Both the position numbers and the translations under genes were made by a program. Of a stretch of 64,000 nt of DNA, positions 33,314-42,146 are shown in pieces (the first letter of the stretch is position 1; each line of letters begins with the position of its first letter). Source of the stretch: DATFQI01 sp963816955. Its GTDB lineage: Bacteria; Actinomycetota; Thermoleophilia; Solirubrobacterales; Solirubrobacteraceae. The notes below the pieces were generated by a model. The model was not told the origin of the DNA. It searched no databases and was given only the letters and a program-made list of their open reading frames with translations. Where the stretch lies: positions 682,001 through 746,000 of the forward strand of contig CAWFME010000004.1 in assembly GCA_963816955.1 (NCBI GenBank), read 5' to 3'.

Positions 33314-33742
33314 TCAGTGGCGGCGCGAGGGCGTGTGCGGCGACCGCAGGGGGAGCTCGAACCACACGTGCGTGCCGTCCGCGTCCGAGGTGCCCCACCG
33401 GGCCGCGGCCGCGTCGACCATGTTCAGGCCCATGCCGCCCTTCGGCAGCGGTGGCCGGCGAGTCACGCTGCCTCGGCTTCCCGAATCGGCGACGTCGAAC
33501 CAGACGACGCCGTCCATCGTGCCCGCGCTCACGTTGATGGGAGCGCCGTCGGTCGGCCCTGCGTGTTGGACGCTGTTGGACACGAGCTCGGAGATCAGGA
33601 GCTGGGCGTCCTGAAGCACGGTGGGCGCGACCGAGGCCGGCATCCACTGCTTGACGGCCGCACGAGCGGCGCGGGGCGCGTCGAGGGTCGACGGAACGCT
33701 CATCCGCCCCAGGAGGCCGGAGTCCGGCTCATCGGTGTGCAT
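33314..33742 (-). CDS. RsbW-like ATP-binding protein
   Basis: 142 aa from ATG 33742 (GGGAGAG upstream). HATPase_c motifs: LLISELVSNSVQHAG (N box), FDVADSGSRG and KGGMGLNMVDAAAARWG. Small anti-sigma kinase-type fold with no kinase partner nearby; it may join the switch encoded at 11.6-15.7 kb. The 233 bases upstream hold no gene. Confidence 0.85.
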   Translation of the reverse strand: MHTDEPDSGLLGRMSVPSTLDAPRAARAAVKQWMPASVAPTVLQDAQLLISELVSNSVQHAGPTDGAPINVSAGTMDGVVWFDVADSGSRGSVTRRPPLPKGGMGLNMVDAAAARWGTSDADGTHVWFELPLRSPHTPSRRH

Positions 33743-33975
33743 GGCTCTCCCGTCGAGCTCCCGGGCGACGTGACGTCGGCCGGGCTCATCGGTTATGGAG
33801 GACAGCCGCGGCGCCTCACGGACGGCACATGGCCGCCGAGCTGCGCGAAGCTGAATTCCCTTGCAGTCCTGAGCGTACCCCGCAAGTGGCGTTCCGATCC
33901 CGGCGCTGCCAGTTCGCTGACGTGGCCCACGGTGCTCCCGCGGAGCCCGCGACATCGCAGGCTCGGCCGCTTTCG

Positions 33976-34317
33976 TCACCTCTTGCGGTCGACGGCGCGC
34001 TGGAGCTGGTCCTTGTTCATCGACGAGCGCCCGTCGATGTTGAGTTGCTTGGCCTCCTCGTAGAGCTGGTCGCGCGTGCGGCCCTTGGCACGGTCGGTGC
34101 CCGACCGCTGACCGCCGCGGCGCGAGGAGGACATGTCCTGCGTCGAGGTCCGTGAGCGCTGGCGCGACTCGCCCGAGCGCGCGCGCTCCTTGTTGACCGT
34201 CCGCGCCGCGATCTCCTCGGCGCGCGACTCCGACGCGCCCTGGTCCTTCTGGCTGTCCTTGATGTGCTCGTACTGGCGGGCGCGCTTGGTGCCCTTCTTG
34301 ACTCCGCGTGGCGGCAT
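33976..34317 (-). CDS. Basic Rho-N/plasmid-stabilisation-like protein (113 aa)
   Basis: AAAGGAGCC before ATG 34317. Very basic: MPPRGVKKGTKRARQYEHIK at the start, and RTRDQLYEEAKQLNIDGRSSMNKDQLQRAVDRKR at the end, which matches the SAP/Rho-N-like helical motif of small DNA-binding proteins. Nucleic-acid binding is likely; cellular role unknown. Confidence 0.75.
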   Translation of the reverse strand: MPPRGVKKGTKRARQYEHIKDSQKDQGASESRAEEIAARTVNKERARSGESRQRSRTSTQDMSSSRRGGQRSGTDRAKGRTRDQLYEEAKQLNIDGRSSMNKDQLQRAVDRKR

Positions 34318-34415
34318 GGTGGCTCCTTTCGGTCGTCGGTCACGGGCTACCCATCGCGCCTGCGCGGCGTATCAAGTGCCGCACCGCCGTGAGATCCCAG
34401 TCAGACTTCTGGTCC

Positions 34416-35540
34416 ATGACGCAGGCGACGGCCGCGGCCGCCATCCCCGACGACCTCTCGAAGCTCGAGGCGGAGGCCGCCAAGGTCCTCAGCCCCGAGG
34501 CCCTGGCCTACATCCTCGCCGGGGCGGGCGACGCGGACAGCACGCGCGCCAATGCCGCGGCGTTCCGGCGCTGGAGGATCAAGCGGCGCAGGGGCCGCAA
34601 GCCGGCGAAGGTCGATCTCTCCACCACCATCCTGGGGACGCGCATGCCCGCGCCGGTCCTCTTCGCGCCGGTCGGGGTGCAGACGCTCGCTCATCCGGAC
34701 GGAGACCTCGCCAGCGCCCGGGCGGCGGCCGAGCTCGGGCTGACGTACCTGCACTCGACGCAGGGCGCCTACAAGATGGAGGACGTGGCGGCGGCCAACG
34801 GCGACGGCTCGCGCTGGTACCAGCTGTACTGGCCCACCGACGACGAGATCGCCGCATCCTTCCTCCGTCGTGCCAAGGCGGCCGGCTACACCCATCTGGT
34901 CATCACGCTCGACACGACGCTGCTCGGCTGGCGGCCGCTCGACCTCGATCGCGGGTACTCGCCCTTCCTCGAGAACAAGGGGCTCGCGAACTACACGAGC
35001 GACCCGGTCTTCCGGCGGAAGAAGATGCCGGTGCCGGAGGCCTCCCCGCTGGCGACCGGCATCGCGTTCGCGGGCGTCTTCCAGAACCCCGGGCTGAGCT
35101 GGGACCAGCTGCCGCTCATCCGCTCCAACTGGGACGGCCCGATCCTGCTCAAGGGCATCCAGAGCCGCCGCGACGCCAGGCTCGCCGCCGAGCACGACAT
35201 CGACGGCATCGTCGTCTCCAACCACGGCGGCCGTCAGGTCGACGGGGCGATCGCGTCGCTCGACGCGCTCGGGCCGATCGTCAGGGAGGTCGGCGACGAG
35301 ATGCCCGTGCTCTTCGACTCGGGGATCCGCACGGGCCGCGACGCCTTCAAGGCGCTGGCGCTCGGCGCCGACGCGGTGCTGATCGGCCGGCCGTACCTGT
35401 ACGGCCTCGCGCTGGACGGGCAGGCGGGTACCCGCACGGTCATGCGGATGCTCGTCGACGAGCTCGCGGAGGAGGTCCGCAAGGCCCGCCGCCGCACGCA
35501 CCGCACCCTGTCCCGTTCCTCCCTGACCCGCGCGCGCTGA
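34416..35540 (+). CDS. FMN-dependent alpha-hydroxy-acid oxidase (lactate oxidase-like)
   Basis: 374 aa. FMN sites and catalytic residues are complete: ILLKGIQS (Lys, about 245), IVVSNHGGRQVDGA (catalytic His, about 269), LFDSGIRTGRDAFKALALGADAVLIGRPYLYGL. Oxidises a 2-hydroxy acid to the 2-keto acid. It lies 14 bases upstream of a secreted paralogue lacking these residues. The physiological substrate (lactate, glycolate, mandelate or another) cannot be read. Confidence 0.9.
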   Translation: MTQATAAAAIPDDLSKLEAEAAKVLSPEALAYILAGAGDADSTRANAAAFRRWRIKRRRGRKPAKVDLSTTILGTRMPAPVLFAPVGVQTLAHPDGDLASARAAAELGLTYLHSTQGAYKMEDVAAANGDGSRWYQLYWPTDDEIAASFLRRAKAAGYTHLVITLDTTLLGWRPLDLDRGYSPFLENKGLANYTSDPVFRRKKMPVPEASPLATGIAFAGVFQNPGLSWDQLPLIRSNWDGPILLKGIQSRRDARLAAEHDIDGIVVSNHGGRQVDGAIASLDALGPIVREVGDEMPVLFDSGIRTGRDAFKALALGADAVLIGRPYLYGLALDGQAGTRTVMRMLVDELAEEVRKARRRTHRTLSRSSLTRAR

Positions 35541-35554
35541 GGCGGAGCCGAGCC

Positions 35555-36730
35555 ATGTCCGAGAGCACTCGCCGTCAGTTCCTCGAGGTGGCCGGCACGG
35601 CCGCCGCCGCGACCTTCCTCGCGCCGACCGCGCTCGCGGCCGGCCAGCAGGTGCCCGTCCCCCCGCTCCCCGTCCCCGTCCCTCCGCTCCCCGGGACGCC
35701 CAACCCTCCCGTGAGGTCGCCGGCGCCCGCCGGCCCGGGCGCCCCGTTCGGCAGCTACCAGTCCGAGATCTACATCGCCGGGATGAGCGCGGGCGTCAAG
35801 CCGATCTTCACCACGAACCTGTCCGACCTCGAAGCCGCCGCGGCGCAGGTGCTGAGCGCGGCCGCGCGCCGGCATCTGCTCGCCTGGGCGGGCGGCGCCG
35901 CCGCCGTGCGCGCGAACGCGCGGGCGCTGTCCGCATGGCGGATCGTTCCGCGGATGTTCATCGATCGCGCCGAGCGCGACCTCTCCACGACGGTGCTCGG
36001 CGTCGATATGCCGGCCCCGGTCATCCTCGGCCCGGTCGGGAGGCAGGCCCTGGCGCACCCCGACGGCGAGGCCGCGACCGCCAAGGCGGCTGCGGACCTC
36101 GGGCTCACGTACGTCCACGCGGCGCGGTCGAGCAAGTCACTGGAGGAGGTCGCCGTGGCCGCGCCCACCGGCTCCCGGTGGTTCGGCCTGGACTGGCCGG
36201 GCAGCAACGGCCCCGACGCCGTGCTGCTCACGCGCGCGCGGGTCACTGGGTGCACCCACCTCGTGCTCTCACCCCCGCGGCCCGGGCAGGGCTGGGAGGC
36301 GCTCGCGGCGATCCGCAAGGCGTGGGAGGGGCCGATCGTCCTCGGCGGCATCCAGACCGTGCGGGACGCGCGGATGGCGGTCCGCCGCGGCTTCGACGGC
36401 ATCGTCGTGTCGAACGAGCGCGGGCGCCGCGGGCCGGCCTCGGCCGGGACGATCGACGTCCTGCGGCGGATCGTGAGCGCGGTCGGCGGCAAGGTCGCCG
36501 TCCTGTTCGGCTCGGGCGCCCGCACGGGACCCGACGTCTACCGGGCGCTGGCCCTGGGGGCAGAGGCCGTCCTCATCGGCCGCCCGTACGTGCACGGCCT
36601 GGCGCTCGCAGGGGAGGCGGGCGTCCGGCACATGCTCCGCACGCTCCTCGCCGAGCTCGAGATCGACCTCGCCATCGCCGGGGTCGGGCACCACCGCGAG
36701 CTCCGCCCGAGCGCGCTCGTCCGCGTGTGA
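35555..36730 (+). CDS. Tat-exported paralogue of the FMN oxidase, active site degenerate
   Basis: 391 aa. The N-terminus STRRQFLEVAGTAAAATFLA is a twin-arginine signal, followed by a Pro-rich linker. The TIM-barrel part matches the upstream oxidase, but the catalytic Lys is Gly (VLGGIQT), the catalytic His is Glu (VSNERGRRG) and the Asp of FDSG is Gly (FGSGARTG). The alpha/beta barrel core is otherwise intact and the frame is undamaged. So this looks like a selected, exported non-catalytic form (binding or scaffold), not a decaying gene. Confidence 0.88.
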   Translation: MSESTRRQFLEVAGTAAAATFLAPTALAAGQQVPVPPLPVPVPPLPGTPNPPVRSPAPAGPGAPFGSYQSEIYIAGMSAGVKPIFTTNLSDLEAAAAQVLSAAARRHLLAWAGGAAAVRANARALSAWRIVPRMFIDRAERDLSTTVLGVDMPAPVILGPVGRQALAHPDGEAATAKAAADLGLTYVHAARSSKSLEEVAVAAPTGSRWFGLDWPGSNGPDAVLLTRARVTGCTHLVLSPPRPGQGWEALAAIRKAWEGPIVLGGIQTVRDARMAVRRGFDGIVVSNERGRRGPASAGTIDVLRRIVSAVGGKVAVLFGSGARTGPDVYRALALGAEAVLIGRPYVHGLALAGEAGVRHMLRTLLAELEIDLAIAGVGHHRELRPSALVRV

Positions 36731-36748
36731 ACGGGCTCACCGAGCCTG

Positions 36749-37627
36749 TCAGCCGGCGTACTCCTCGTCGGTCAGGTGCTGGTGGTCTGGCGGCGTCGCG
36801 GTCCAGCTGCCGAGCAGGTGGAGGGCCTGCTGCGACGCCGAGCCGGGCTCGGCGGTGAAGACAGCCACGCTGAGGCCCTCGTCGGCGCTGAGCTCCAGCG
36901 ACTCATAGCGCAGCTCGAGCTCGCCGACGACGGGGTGGTGGATCTGCTTGGTGCCGGTGCGGTGGAAGCGGACGTTGTGCGCCGCCCAGCGGACACGGAA
37001 CTCGTCGCTGCGCGTCGACAGCTCGCCGATCAGGTCCGACAGCTGGCGGTCGTAGGGGCTGCGGCCCGCCTCGGAGCGCAGGTGCGCGACGAGCTCGGTC
37101 GCGACGCGCTCCCACTCGGGGTAGAACTCCGCGGCGGCGGGGTCCAGGAAGGTGAAGCGAGCCGAGTTGGCCGGCTGCTCGCGGCTGTCGAACACCGGGC
37201 CGTAGAGCGCGCGGCCCAGCGCGTTGGCCCCGACGTAGTCGAGGCGGCCGTTGTGCACGGTGGCCGGCGCGGTGATCTGGTCGAGGATCTGCTGCACGAC
37301 GGGGCGGATCTTCTGCTTCGCGGGTCGCGTCCGCTTCTGAACGACGGGATTGGCAGCGCGGGCGAGGTCGAAGAGGTGGGCGCGCTCGGCGTCGTCGAGC
37401 TGGAGCGCTCGGGCGAGCCCCTCCAGAACGAGCTCGGAGACGCCGCTGACGTTGCCGCGCTCCAGGCGCTTGTAGTACTCGACGCTGACGCCGGCCAGCG
37501 AGGCGACCTCCTCGCGGCGCAGGCCCTTCACGCGGCGGGAGCCGTAGGTCGGCAGGCCGGCCTGCTCAGGGGTGACCTTCGCCCGGCGGCTGGTCAGGAA
37601 CTCGGCGATGTCCTCGGCTGGGTCCAC
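36749..37627 (-). CDS. MmyB-type XRE regulator
   Basis: 292 aa if GTG 37627 is used, which gives the family's usual short N-terminus; upstream starts (37648, 37660) remain open. HTH VKGLRREEVASLAGVSVEYYKRLERGN and the C-terminal MmyB ligand-binding domain (QILDQITAPATVHNGRLDYV..., RFHRTGTKQIHHPVVGEL) are clear. It probably senses a fatty-acid-like ligand. Diverges from the zinc dehydrogenase gene over a strong palindrome. Confidence 0.85.
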   Translation of the reverse strand: MDPAEDIAEFLTSRRAKVTPEQAGLPTYGSRRVKGLRREEVASLAGVSVEYYKRLERGNVSGVSELVLEGLARALQLDDAERAHLFDLARAANPVVQKRTRPAKQKIRPVVQQILDQITAPATVHNGRLDYVGANALGRALYGPVFDSREQPANSARFTFLDPAAAEFYPEWERVATELVAHLRSEAGRSPYDRQLSDLIGELSTRSDEFRVRWAAHNVRFHRTGTKQIHHPVVGELELRYESLELSADEGLSVAVFTAEPGSASQQALHLLGSWTATPPDHQHLTDEEYAG

Positions 37628-37665
37628 GGCACCGACAGTACCCCGCATCCGGCCGGGCAAGGGTG

Positions 37666-37690
37666 CCCTGTCAGTACCCCTCTGACAGGG
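37666..37690. promoter_or_regulatory. Divergent-promoter palindrome, putative MmyB-regulator operator
   Basis: Arms CCCTGTCAG (37666-37674) and CTGACAGGG (37682-37690) are perfect 9-bp inverts around 7 bases. A direct copy of the half-word CAGTACCCC also occurs at 37636 and 37672. It lies between the divergent regulator and dehydrogenase starts, 39 bases from the latter. Confidence 0.7.
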
Positions 37691-37728
37691 CCTCCCGGGT
37701 TCGGCGGATCCGCGCTTAGGTGGTGGCC

Positions 37729-38769
37729 ATGCGTGCAGCCATCTTCAACGAGCCCCGCTCCATCACCGCCGGCGATCGACCCGACCCGTCGATCGTCGAG
37801 CCGACCGACGCGGTCGTCCGCGTCGTGCTCGCCTGCGTCTGCGGGTCGGACCTCTGGTACTACCGCGGCGACTCCGAGTTCGCGCCCGGCCCGATCGGCC
37901 ACGAGTTCGTCGGCGTCGTCGAGGACGTCGGCGCCGACGTCTCGAACATCCGGCCCGGCGACTTCGTCATCGCGCCGTTCGCCTACAGCGACGGCACGTG
38001 CCCGCACTGCCGGCACGGCATCACGACGGCCTGCCAGACGGGCGGGTTCTACCCGATGAACGGCGACGGCGGCCAGGGCGAGGCGGTCCGGGTCCCACTG
38101 GCCGACGGCTCGCTCGTCACCGTCCCCGGATCGGGGCACTCCGACGGGATGCTGCGCTCGCTGCTCACGCTGTCCGACGTGATGGCCACCGGCCACCACG
38201 CGGCGGTGTGCGCGAAGGTCGAAGCCGGCCAGACCGTCGCGGTCGTCGGCGACGGCGCGGTCGGGCTCTCCGGCGTCCTCGCGGCCAAGCGTCTCGGCGC
38301 CGAGCGGATCATCGCGCTCTCCCGTCACGCCGACCGGCAGCAGCTGGCCCAGCAGTTCGGCGCGACCGACATCGTGGCCGAGCGCGGCGACGAGGCGATC
38401 GCGAAGGTCGTGGAGATGACCGGCGGCGTCGGCGTCGACGCGACGCTGGAGTGCGTCGGGACGAACCAGTCGATGGGCACGGCGCTCGGCATCTCGCGGC
38501 CCGGCTCCACCGTCGGCTATGTCGGCGTGCCGCACGGGATCGAGCTGCCGGTCGAGACCGGCATGTTCTTCCGCAACGTCGGCGTGCAGGGCGGGCCGGC
38601 TCCCGCCCGCGTCTACATCCCCGAGCTGCTCGAGGACGTGCTCGAGGGCCGCATCGACCCCGGCAAGGTCCTCGACTACGAGACCGGCCTCGAAGGCATC
38701 GCCGAGGCGTATGCCGCGATGGACGAGCGCCGCGCCATCAAGTCCCTCGTTCGCGTCGGGGCGATCTGA
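37729..38769 (+). CDS. Zinc-dependent alcohol dehydrogenase
   Basis: 346 aa; ATG 37729 is used (GTGs at 37720/37723 are alternatives). Catalytic zinc ligands in VCGSDLWYY and IGHEFVG; three cysteines in DGTCPHCRHGITTACQTG correspond to the structural zinc lobe; Rossmann motif VVGDGAVGLSG. MDR family, threonine-dehydrogenase-like branch. Controlled presumably by the divergent MmyB-type regulator. Confidence 0.92.
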   Translation: MRAAIFNEPRSITAGDRPDPSIVEPTDAVVRVVLACVCGSDLWYYRGDSEFAPGPIGHEFVGVVEDVGADVSNIRPGDFVIAPFAYSDGTCPHCRHGITTACQTGGFYPMNGDGGQGEAVRVPLADGSLVTVPGSGHSDGMLRSLLTLSDVMATGHHAAVCAKVEAGQTVAVVGDGAVGLSGVLAAKRLGAERIIALSRHADRQQLAQQFGATDIVAERGDEAIAKVVEMTGGVGVDATLECVGTNQSMGTALGISRPGSTVGYVGVPHGIELPVETGMFFRNVGVQGGPAPARVYIPELLEDVLEGRIDPGKVLDYETGLEGIAEAYAAMDERRAIKSLVRVGAI

Positions 38770-38832
38770 GCATGGAACGGCGTGGCTTCGACCGCCTCGC
38801 GCGGCTCGACGAGGCGGACCAGCCGCGCTGAG

Positions 38833-39267
38833 TCAGCGCGCGAGGCGCACGGCGCGCGTGACCCGCGCGCGCTCGCCCGCGGCGGAGACGGCCGCGATCC
38901 GGATCGTCAGTCGCCGCGGAAGCCGGCGCGCCCGCGTCCGCAGCCGCAGGACCCGCTCCGTGACGGGCGAGCCGTCGGCGGTGAAGGCGGACGTGTCGTA
39001 GCGCAGGGTGAAACCGTGGCGCCGGGCCAGCCACAGCATCATCCCGCCGGTGCCGTAGTGCTTGTCGGCATGGTCGATCGGAAGGTCGGGCCGCGAGCCC
39101 CACAGCCCGGTGTAGTACGCCCACGCGGCACCGGACACCCCTGCCCATCCCGTCGACCGTAGGGCGCTCCCCAGCGCGATGCGCCGCTTACCGGTGTGGA
39201 AAGTGCGCCTTCGGACAGCGGCCCTCGTCAGATCTGGGGCCTCGACGAAGCGGCGCCGCGTTGTCAC
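38833..39267 (-). CDS. Hypothetical protein with Arg-rich C-terminal beta domain (144 aa)
   Basis: GTG start at 39267. The middle WAYYTGLWGSRPDLPIDHADKHYGTGGMMLWLARRHGF has no recognised family; the tail ERVLRLRTRARRLPRRLTIRIAAVSAAGERARVTRAVRLAR resembles the last strands of a bacterial Ig-like domain. The uneven composition suggests a shortened larger protein. Confidence 0.45.
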   Translation of the reverse strand: MTTRRRFVEAPDLTRAAVRRRTFHTGKRRIALGSALRSTGWAGVSGAAWAYYTGLWGSRPDLPIDHADKHYGTGGMMLWLARRHGFTLRYDTSAFTADGSPVTERVLRLRTRARRLPRRLTIRIAAVSAAGERARVTRAVRLAR

Positions 39268-39331
39268 ACCGGCCGGCCCTGCTTCGTCTCACCCCTGACG
39301 AACAGAACGACCGCACACGAAGGACATCGCC

Positions 39332-39700
39332 ATGCAGACCGCTCCACCCACCCTGCCGTCGGCCGAGCGCCACGAGGAGACCCCGACCCTCTCCGACCTG
39401 CTCTGGGAGGTCATCGATCTCGCCGGCGGCGCCGCCGTCGCGCTCCTGCCGCTGCTGATCCTCGCCGTGCCGAGCGCGGTCCTCTTCCTGGTCCTCCCGG
39501 CGCTGGTGCTCCTCGCCGTCGCGGCCGTTCCGGTCGTCGTGGCCGGAGTCGTCCTCGTGCCGGCCTATCTGCTCGCCCGGTTCCTCCGGCGCGGCTTGGG
39601 CGCAGCGAAAATGTTCGTGAGCGGACATCACGGAGATTCCAGCGGTGAGAGCATCGCGCCATGCGGGATCCCGACGTTCACGGGAAGGCCGTCGCCCTGA
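39332..39700 (+). CDS. Small two-helix membrane protein
   Basis: 122 aa. Two adjoining hydrophobic segments about residues 30-90 (LAGGAAVALLPLLILAVPSA; VVVAGVVLVPAYLLARFLRR), then a short polar tail. GAAGGA precedes the ATG. It overlaps the start of the next gene by 40 bases, so coupling is possible. Function unknown. Confidence 0.6.
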   Translation: MQTAPPTLPSAERHEETPTLSDLLWEVIDLAGGAAVALLPLLILAVPSAVLFLVLPALVLLAVAAVPVVVAGVVLVPAYLLARFLRRGLGAAKMFVSGHHGDSSGESIAPCGIPTFTGRPSP

Positions 39701-40227
39701 CCGTGTGCAGCACGGTGAAGTGGTGGGGACGGCTCGAGCTGCCGCTGTACTTCGCCTACATCCGGCTGCGCACCCGCGCCCTGCGCAACCTGCGGAGGCT
39801 GTCGTTCATCCAGTCCGCCCGCTGGTCGTTGATCGACCATGTCCCGTACAACGGGCCGCCGCAGCCGCGGCGGCGCCTGCGCTACCCGCACCTGTACTTC
39901 GAGAGCAACTTCAACGGGGGCTGGGAGGAGTACATCGACGCGTTCTCCTACGTCCTCGGCCTCGGCATGTGGTTCGTATGGGGGAGCTCCTACGGGTTCC
40001 CGGGCCCGCTGCCGTCGGGGCCGTTCAAGGCCTACATCAAGGAGAACGCGATGCCGGCGAGCCACTACTACTCGGCCTATCCGGACGCCACGGCCACGAC
40101 CGTGCTGGCCGCGCTGGAGATCACGCCGCGGCTCGCCGAGCTGCGGCTGCACGCGCCCGCGATGTCGCCCGAGGAGTTCGCGGCGGCGTGGCAGGAGTTC
40201 CTCACGGAGACGCAGCTGTGCCTCTGA
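39661..40227 (+). CDS. Unknown protein A of the DyP/P450 operon
   Basis: 188 aa. I recognise no annotated family, but it aligns with the next protein: YPHLYFESNFNGGWEEYIDAFS / PFLIFSSTFDGDLDSYLTELT and SHYYSAYPDATATTVLAAL / GLFFCPYPDATVRQVRDGL. Aromatic-rich (WEEYIDAFSYVL, WFVWGSSYGFPG). Soluble. First gene of the run that contains DyP peroxidase and P450. Confidence 0.65.
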   Translation: MRDPDVHGKAVALTVCSTVKWWGRLELPLYFAYIRLRTRALRNLRRLSFIQSARWSLIDHVPYNGPPQPRRRLRYPHLYFESNFNGGWEEYIDAFSYVLGLGMWFVWGSSYGFPGPLPSGPFKAYIKENAMPASHYYSAYPDATATTVLAALEITPRLAELRLHAPAMSPEEFAAAWQEFLTETQLCL

Positions 40228-40757
40228 GGCCCAACACGCTCGGCCAGATGTACGCGCTGACGGTGCTCACGCCGATCGCCCCCGGCGCCGAGCCGGTGCT
40301 GCGGGGCCACCTCGAGGCGTTGGGCGGGGGGGAGAGCCCGCTCGCCAGGCTGCCGCGCACCCACTTCGGCCGGTGGGTGATCATGCAGCGCTTCGTCACC
40401 GGCCGCGGGCAGCGCAGGCACGAGGATCTGGGCGGTCCCTTCCTGATCTTCTCCTCGACCTTCGACGGCGACCTCGACTCCTACCTGACCGAGCTGACGA
40501 CGGAGCTGGGCGACGAGGCGGAGCGGATCTGGGGCGCCTGCATCGGCGCCCCGCAGCCGGCGCGCGGCCCCGCGCTCAAGGGCTACCTCCTCCACAACCA
40601 GATCGACACGGGTCTGTTCTTCTGCCCCTATCCGGACGCCACGGTCAGGCAGGTGCGCGACGGCCTGCGCGCCCGCGACCGGGCGATCGCGTTCGCGGTG
40701 CAGGCCCAGACGATGGATCCGGCGGAGCGACAGCGAGCGTTCCTGGAGGAGTTCTGA
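40218..40757 (+). CDS. Unknown protein B of the DyP/P450 operon, paralogue of A
   Basis: 179 aa, GTG 40218, overlapping protein A by 10 bases. Begins LGQMYALTVLTPIAPGAEPV, then PRTHFGRWVIMQRFVTG, a ferredoxin-like/ABM-type fold pattern, and the shared FSSTFDGDL and YPDATV blocks. No heme- or metal-binding motif is obvious. Its stop overlaps the CTG start of the peroxidase. Confidence 0.68.
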   Translation: MPLRPNTLGQMYALTVLTPIAPGAEPVLRGHLEALGGGESPLARLPRTHFGRWVIMQRFVTGRGQRRHEDLGGPFLIFSSTFDGDLDSYLTELTTELGDEAERIWGACIGAPQPARGPALKGYLLHNQIDTGLFFCPYPDATVRQVRDGLRARDRAIAFAVQAQTMDPAERQRAFLEEF

Positions 40758-42142
40758 CGCCGACGTCCCTCATCGACTTCGGGGACATCCAGGGCGACAT
40801 CCTGCGCGCGTACGGGACCCGCTACGCCTGCACCTCGTACGTCTTCGTCGGCGTCGGCGATCCGGAGCGCGGGCGCGCCTGGCTGCGCGGGCTGCTGGAG
40901 CAGGTCAGGACCGCGGCGTGGAGAACCGGCCCTCCGCCGAGCTCGATGCTCAACGTCGCGTTCACCTACGCCGGCCTCGGCGCCCTCGGCGTCGCCCCGC
41001 GCGTGGTCGAGAGCTTCTCGACCGAGTTCAAGCAGGGCATGGCAGGCCGCGCGCGGCTGCTCGGCGATACCGGCCCGAGCGACACGAGCCGCTGGGCGCC
41101 GGGCCTCGGCACGGGCGCGGCGCACGTGCTCGTCACCCTCAACGCCCTCGACGCGACCGCGCTCGGCACCGCCGTCGCGGACCTGCGCGCCGGGGTCGAG
41201 GCGGCCGGGAGCCTGTCGGTCGTCCACCAGCAGGACACGCAGGTGCTCGGCACGAAACGCGAGCACTTCGGGTTCGCCGACGGCTTCTCCCAGCCGGCGA
41301 TCGAGGGCGTCCACGAGGCGCGCGTCCGCGGCGGCGGGGTGCCGCTGGAGGACGGGAGCTGGCGGGGGCTCGCAGTCGGCGAGTTCGTTCTCGGCTACGG
41401 CGACGAGGAGACGCGGGTGGACCGCCAGGGCCGTCTGCCCACCGCGCCCTCAGGCGCCCTGGGGCGCAACGGCACCTACATGGTGTGGCGCAAGCTGCAT
41501 CAGGACGTCGCGCTCTTCCGGCGCGTCCTGCGCGACGCGGCCGCGGGCTACGAGCAGGGCGGCGAGGAGGCGCTGGCGGCCAAGATGGTGGGCCGGTGGC
41601 GGAACGGCACGCCGCTCGTGGTCTCGCCGACGGGCGAGCGTCCCGGCTTCAACCCGCGCCCGCCGGAGGCCAACGACTTCGCGTACGCGGACGTCGACCC
41701 GTACGGCCGGCGCTGCCCGCTCGGCGCCCACATCCGGCGCTCGAACCCGCGCGACACGCTGGGGTTCGCGGGCAAGCTCAGCTTCCGGCACCGCATGATC
41801 CGGCGCGGGATGCCCTACGGCCCCGAGCTGCCCGCCGGGACCTACGAGGACGACGGGGAGGAGCGCGGGCTCGTCTTCGTCTGCTTCAACGCGAGCATCG
41901 CGCGCCAGTTCGAGAGCGTGCAGCGGCAGTGGCTCGACGACGGCAACGCGTTCCAGCTCGGCCGCGACACGGACTTCCTGCTCGGCGCGAGCGACGACGC
42001 GAACGGCAAGATGACCGTGCAGGGCGACCCGCCGTTCTTCTTCGCCCCGCAGGCGCAGTTCGTCATCACGCGCGGCGGCGAATACCTGTTCGTGCCGGGC
42101 ATCACGGGGCTCGCCGCGGTGGCCGACGGAGTGACGGGCTGA
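40754..42142 (+). CDS. DyP-type heme peroxidase, CTG start
   Basis: 462 aa. GFADGFSQP carries the distal GxxDG motif (about 172), and the proximal heme ligand His sits in PLGAHIRRSNPRD (about 325). Without ATG/GTG/TTG in a usable position, translation most likely starts at CTG 40754, immediately after GGAGGAG and overlapping the preceding stop. DyP peroxidases oxidise dyes, lignin units and fatty aldehydes with H2O2; here no signal peptide or encapsulin peptide is visible, so it is cytosolic. Confidence 0.9.
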   Translation: MTPTSLIDFGDIQGDILRAYGTRYACTSYVFVGVGDPERGRAWLRGLLEQVRTAAWRTGPPPSSMLNVAFTYAGLGALGVAPRVVESFSTEFKQGMAGRARLLGDTGPSDTSRWAPGLGTGAAHVLVTLNALDATALGTAVADLRAGVEAAGSLSVVHQQDTQVLGTKREHFGFADGFSQPAIEGVHEARVRGGGVPLEDGSWRGLAVGEFVLGYGDEETRVDRQGRLPTAPSGALGRNGTYMVWRKLHQDVALFRRVLRDAAAGYEQGGEEALAAKMVGRWRNGTPLVVSPTGERPGFNPRPPEANDFAYADVDPYGRRCPLGAHIRRSNPRDTLGFAGKLSFRHRMIRRGMPYGPELPAGTYEDDGEERGLVFVCFNASIARQFESVQRQWLDDGNAFQLGRDTDFLLGASDDANGKMTVQGDPPFFFAPQAQFVITRGGEYLFVPGITGLAAVADGVTG

Positions 42143-42146
42143 CGGC

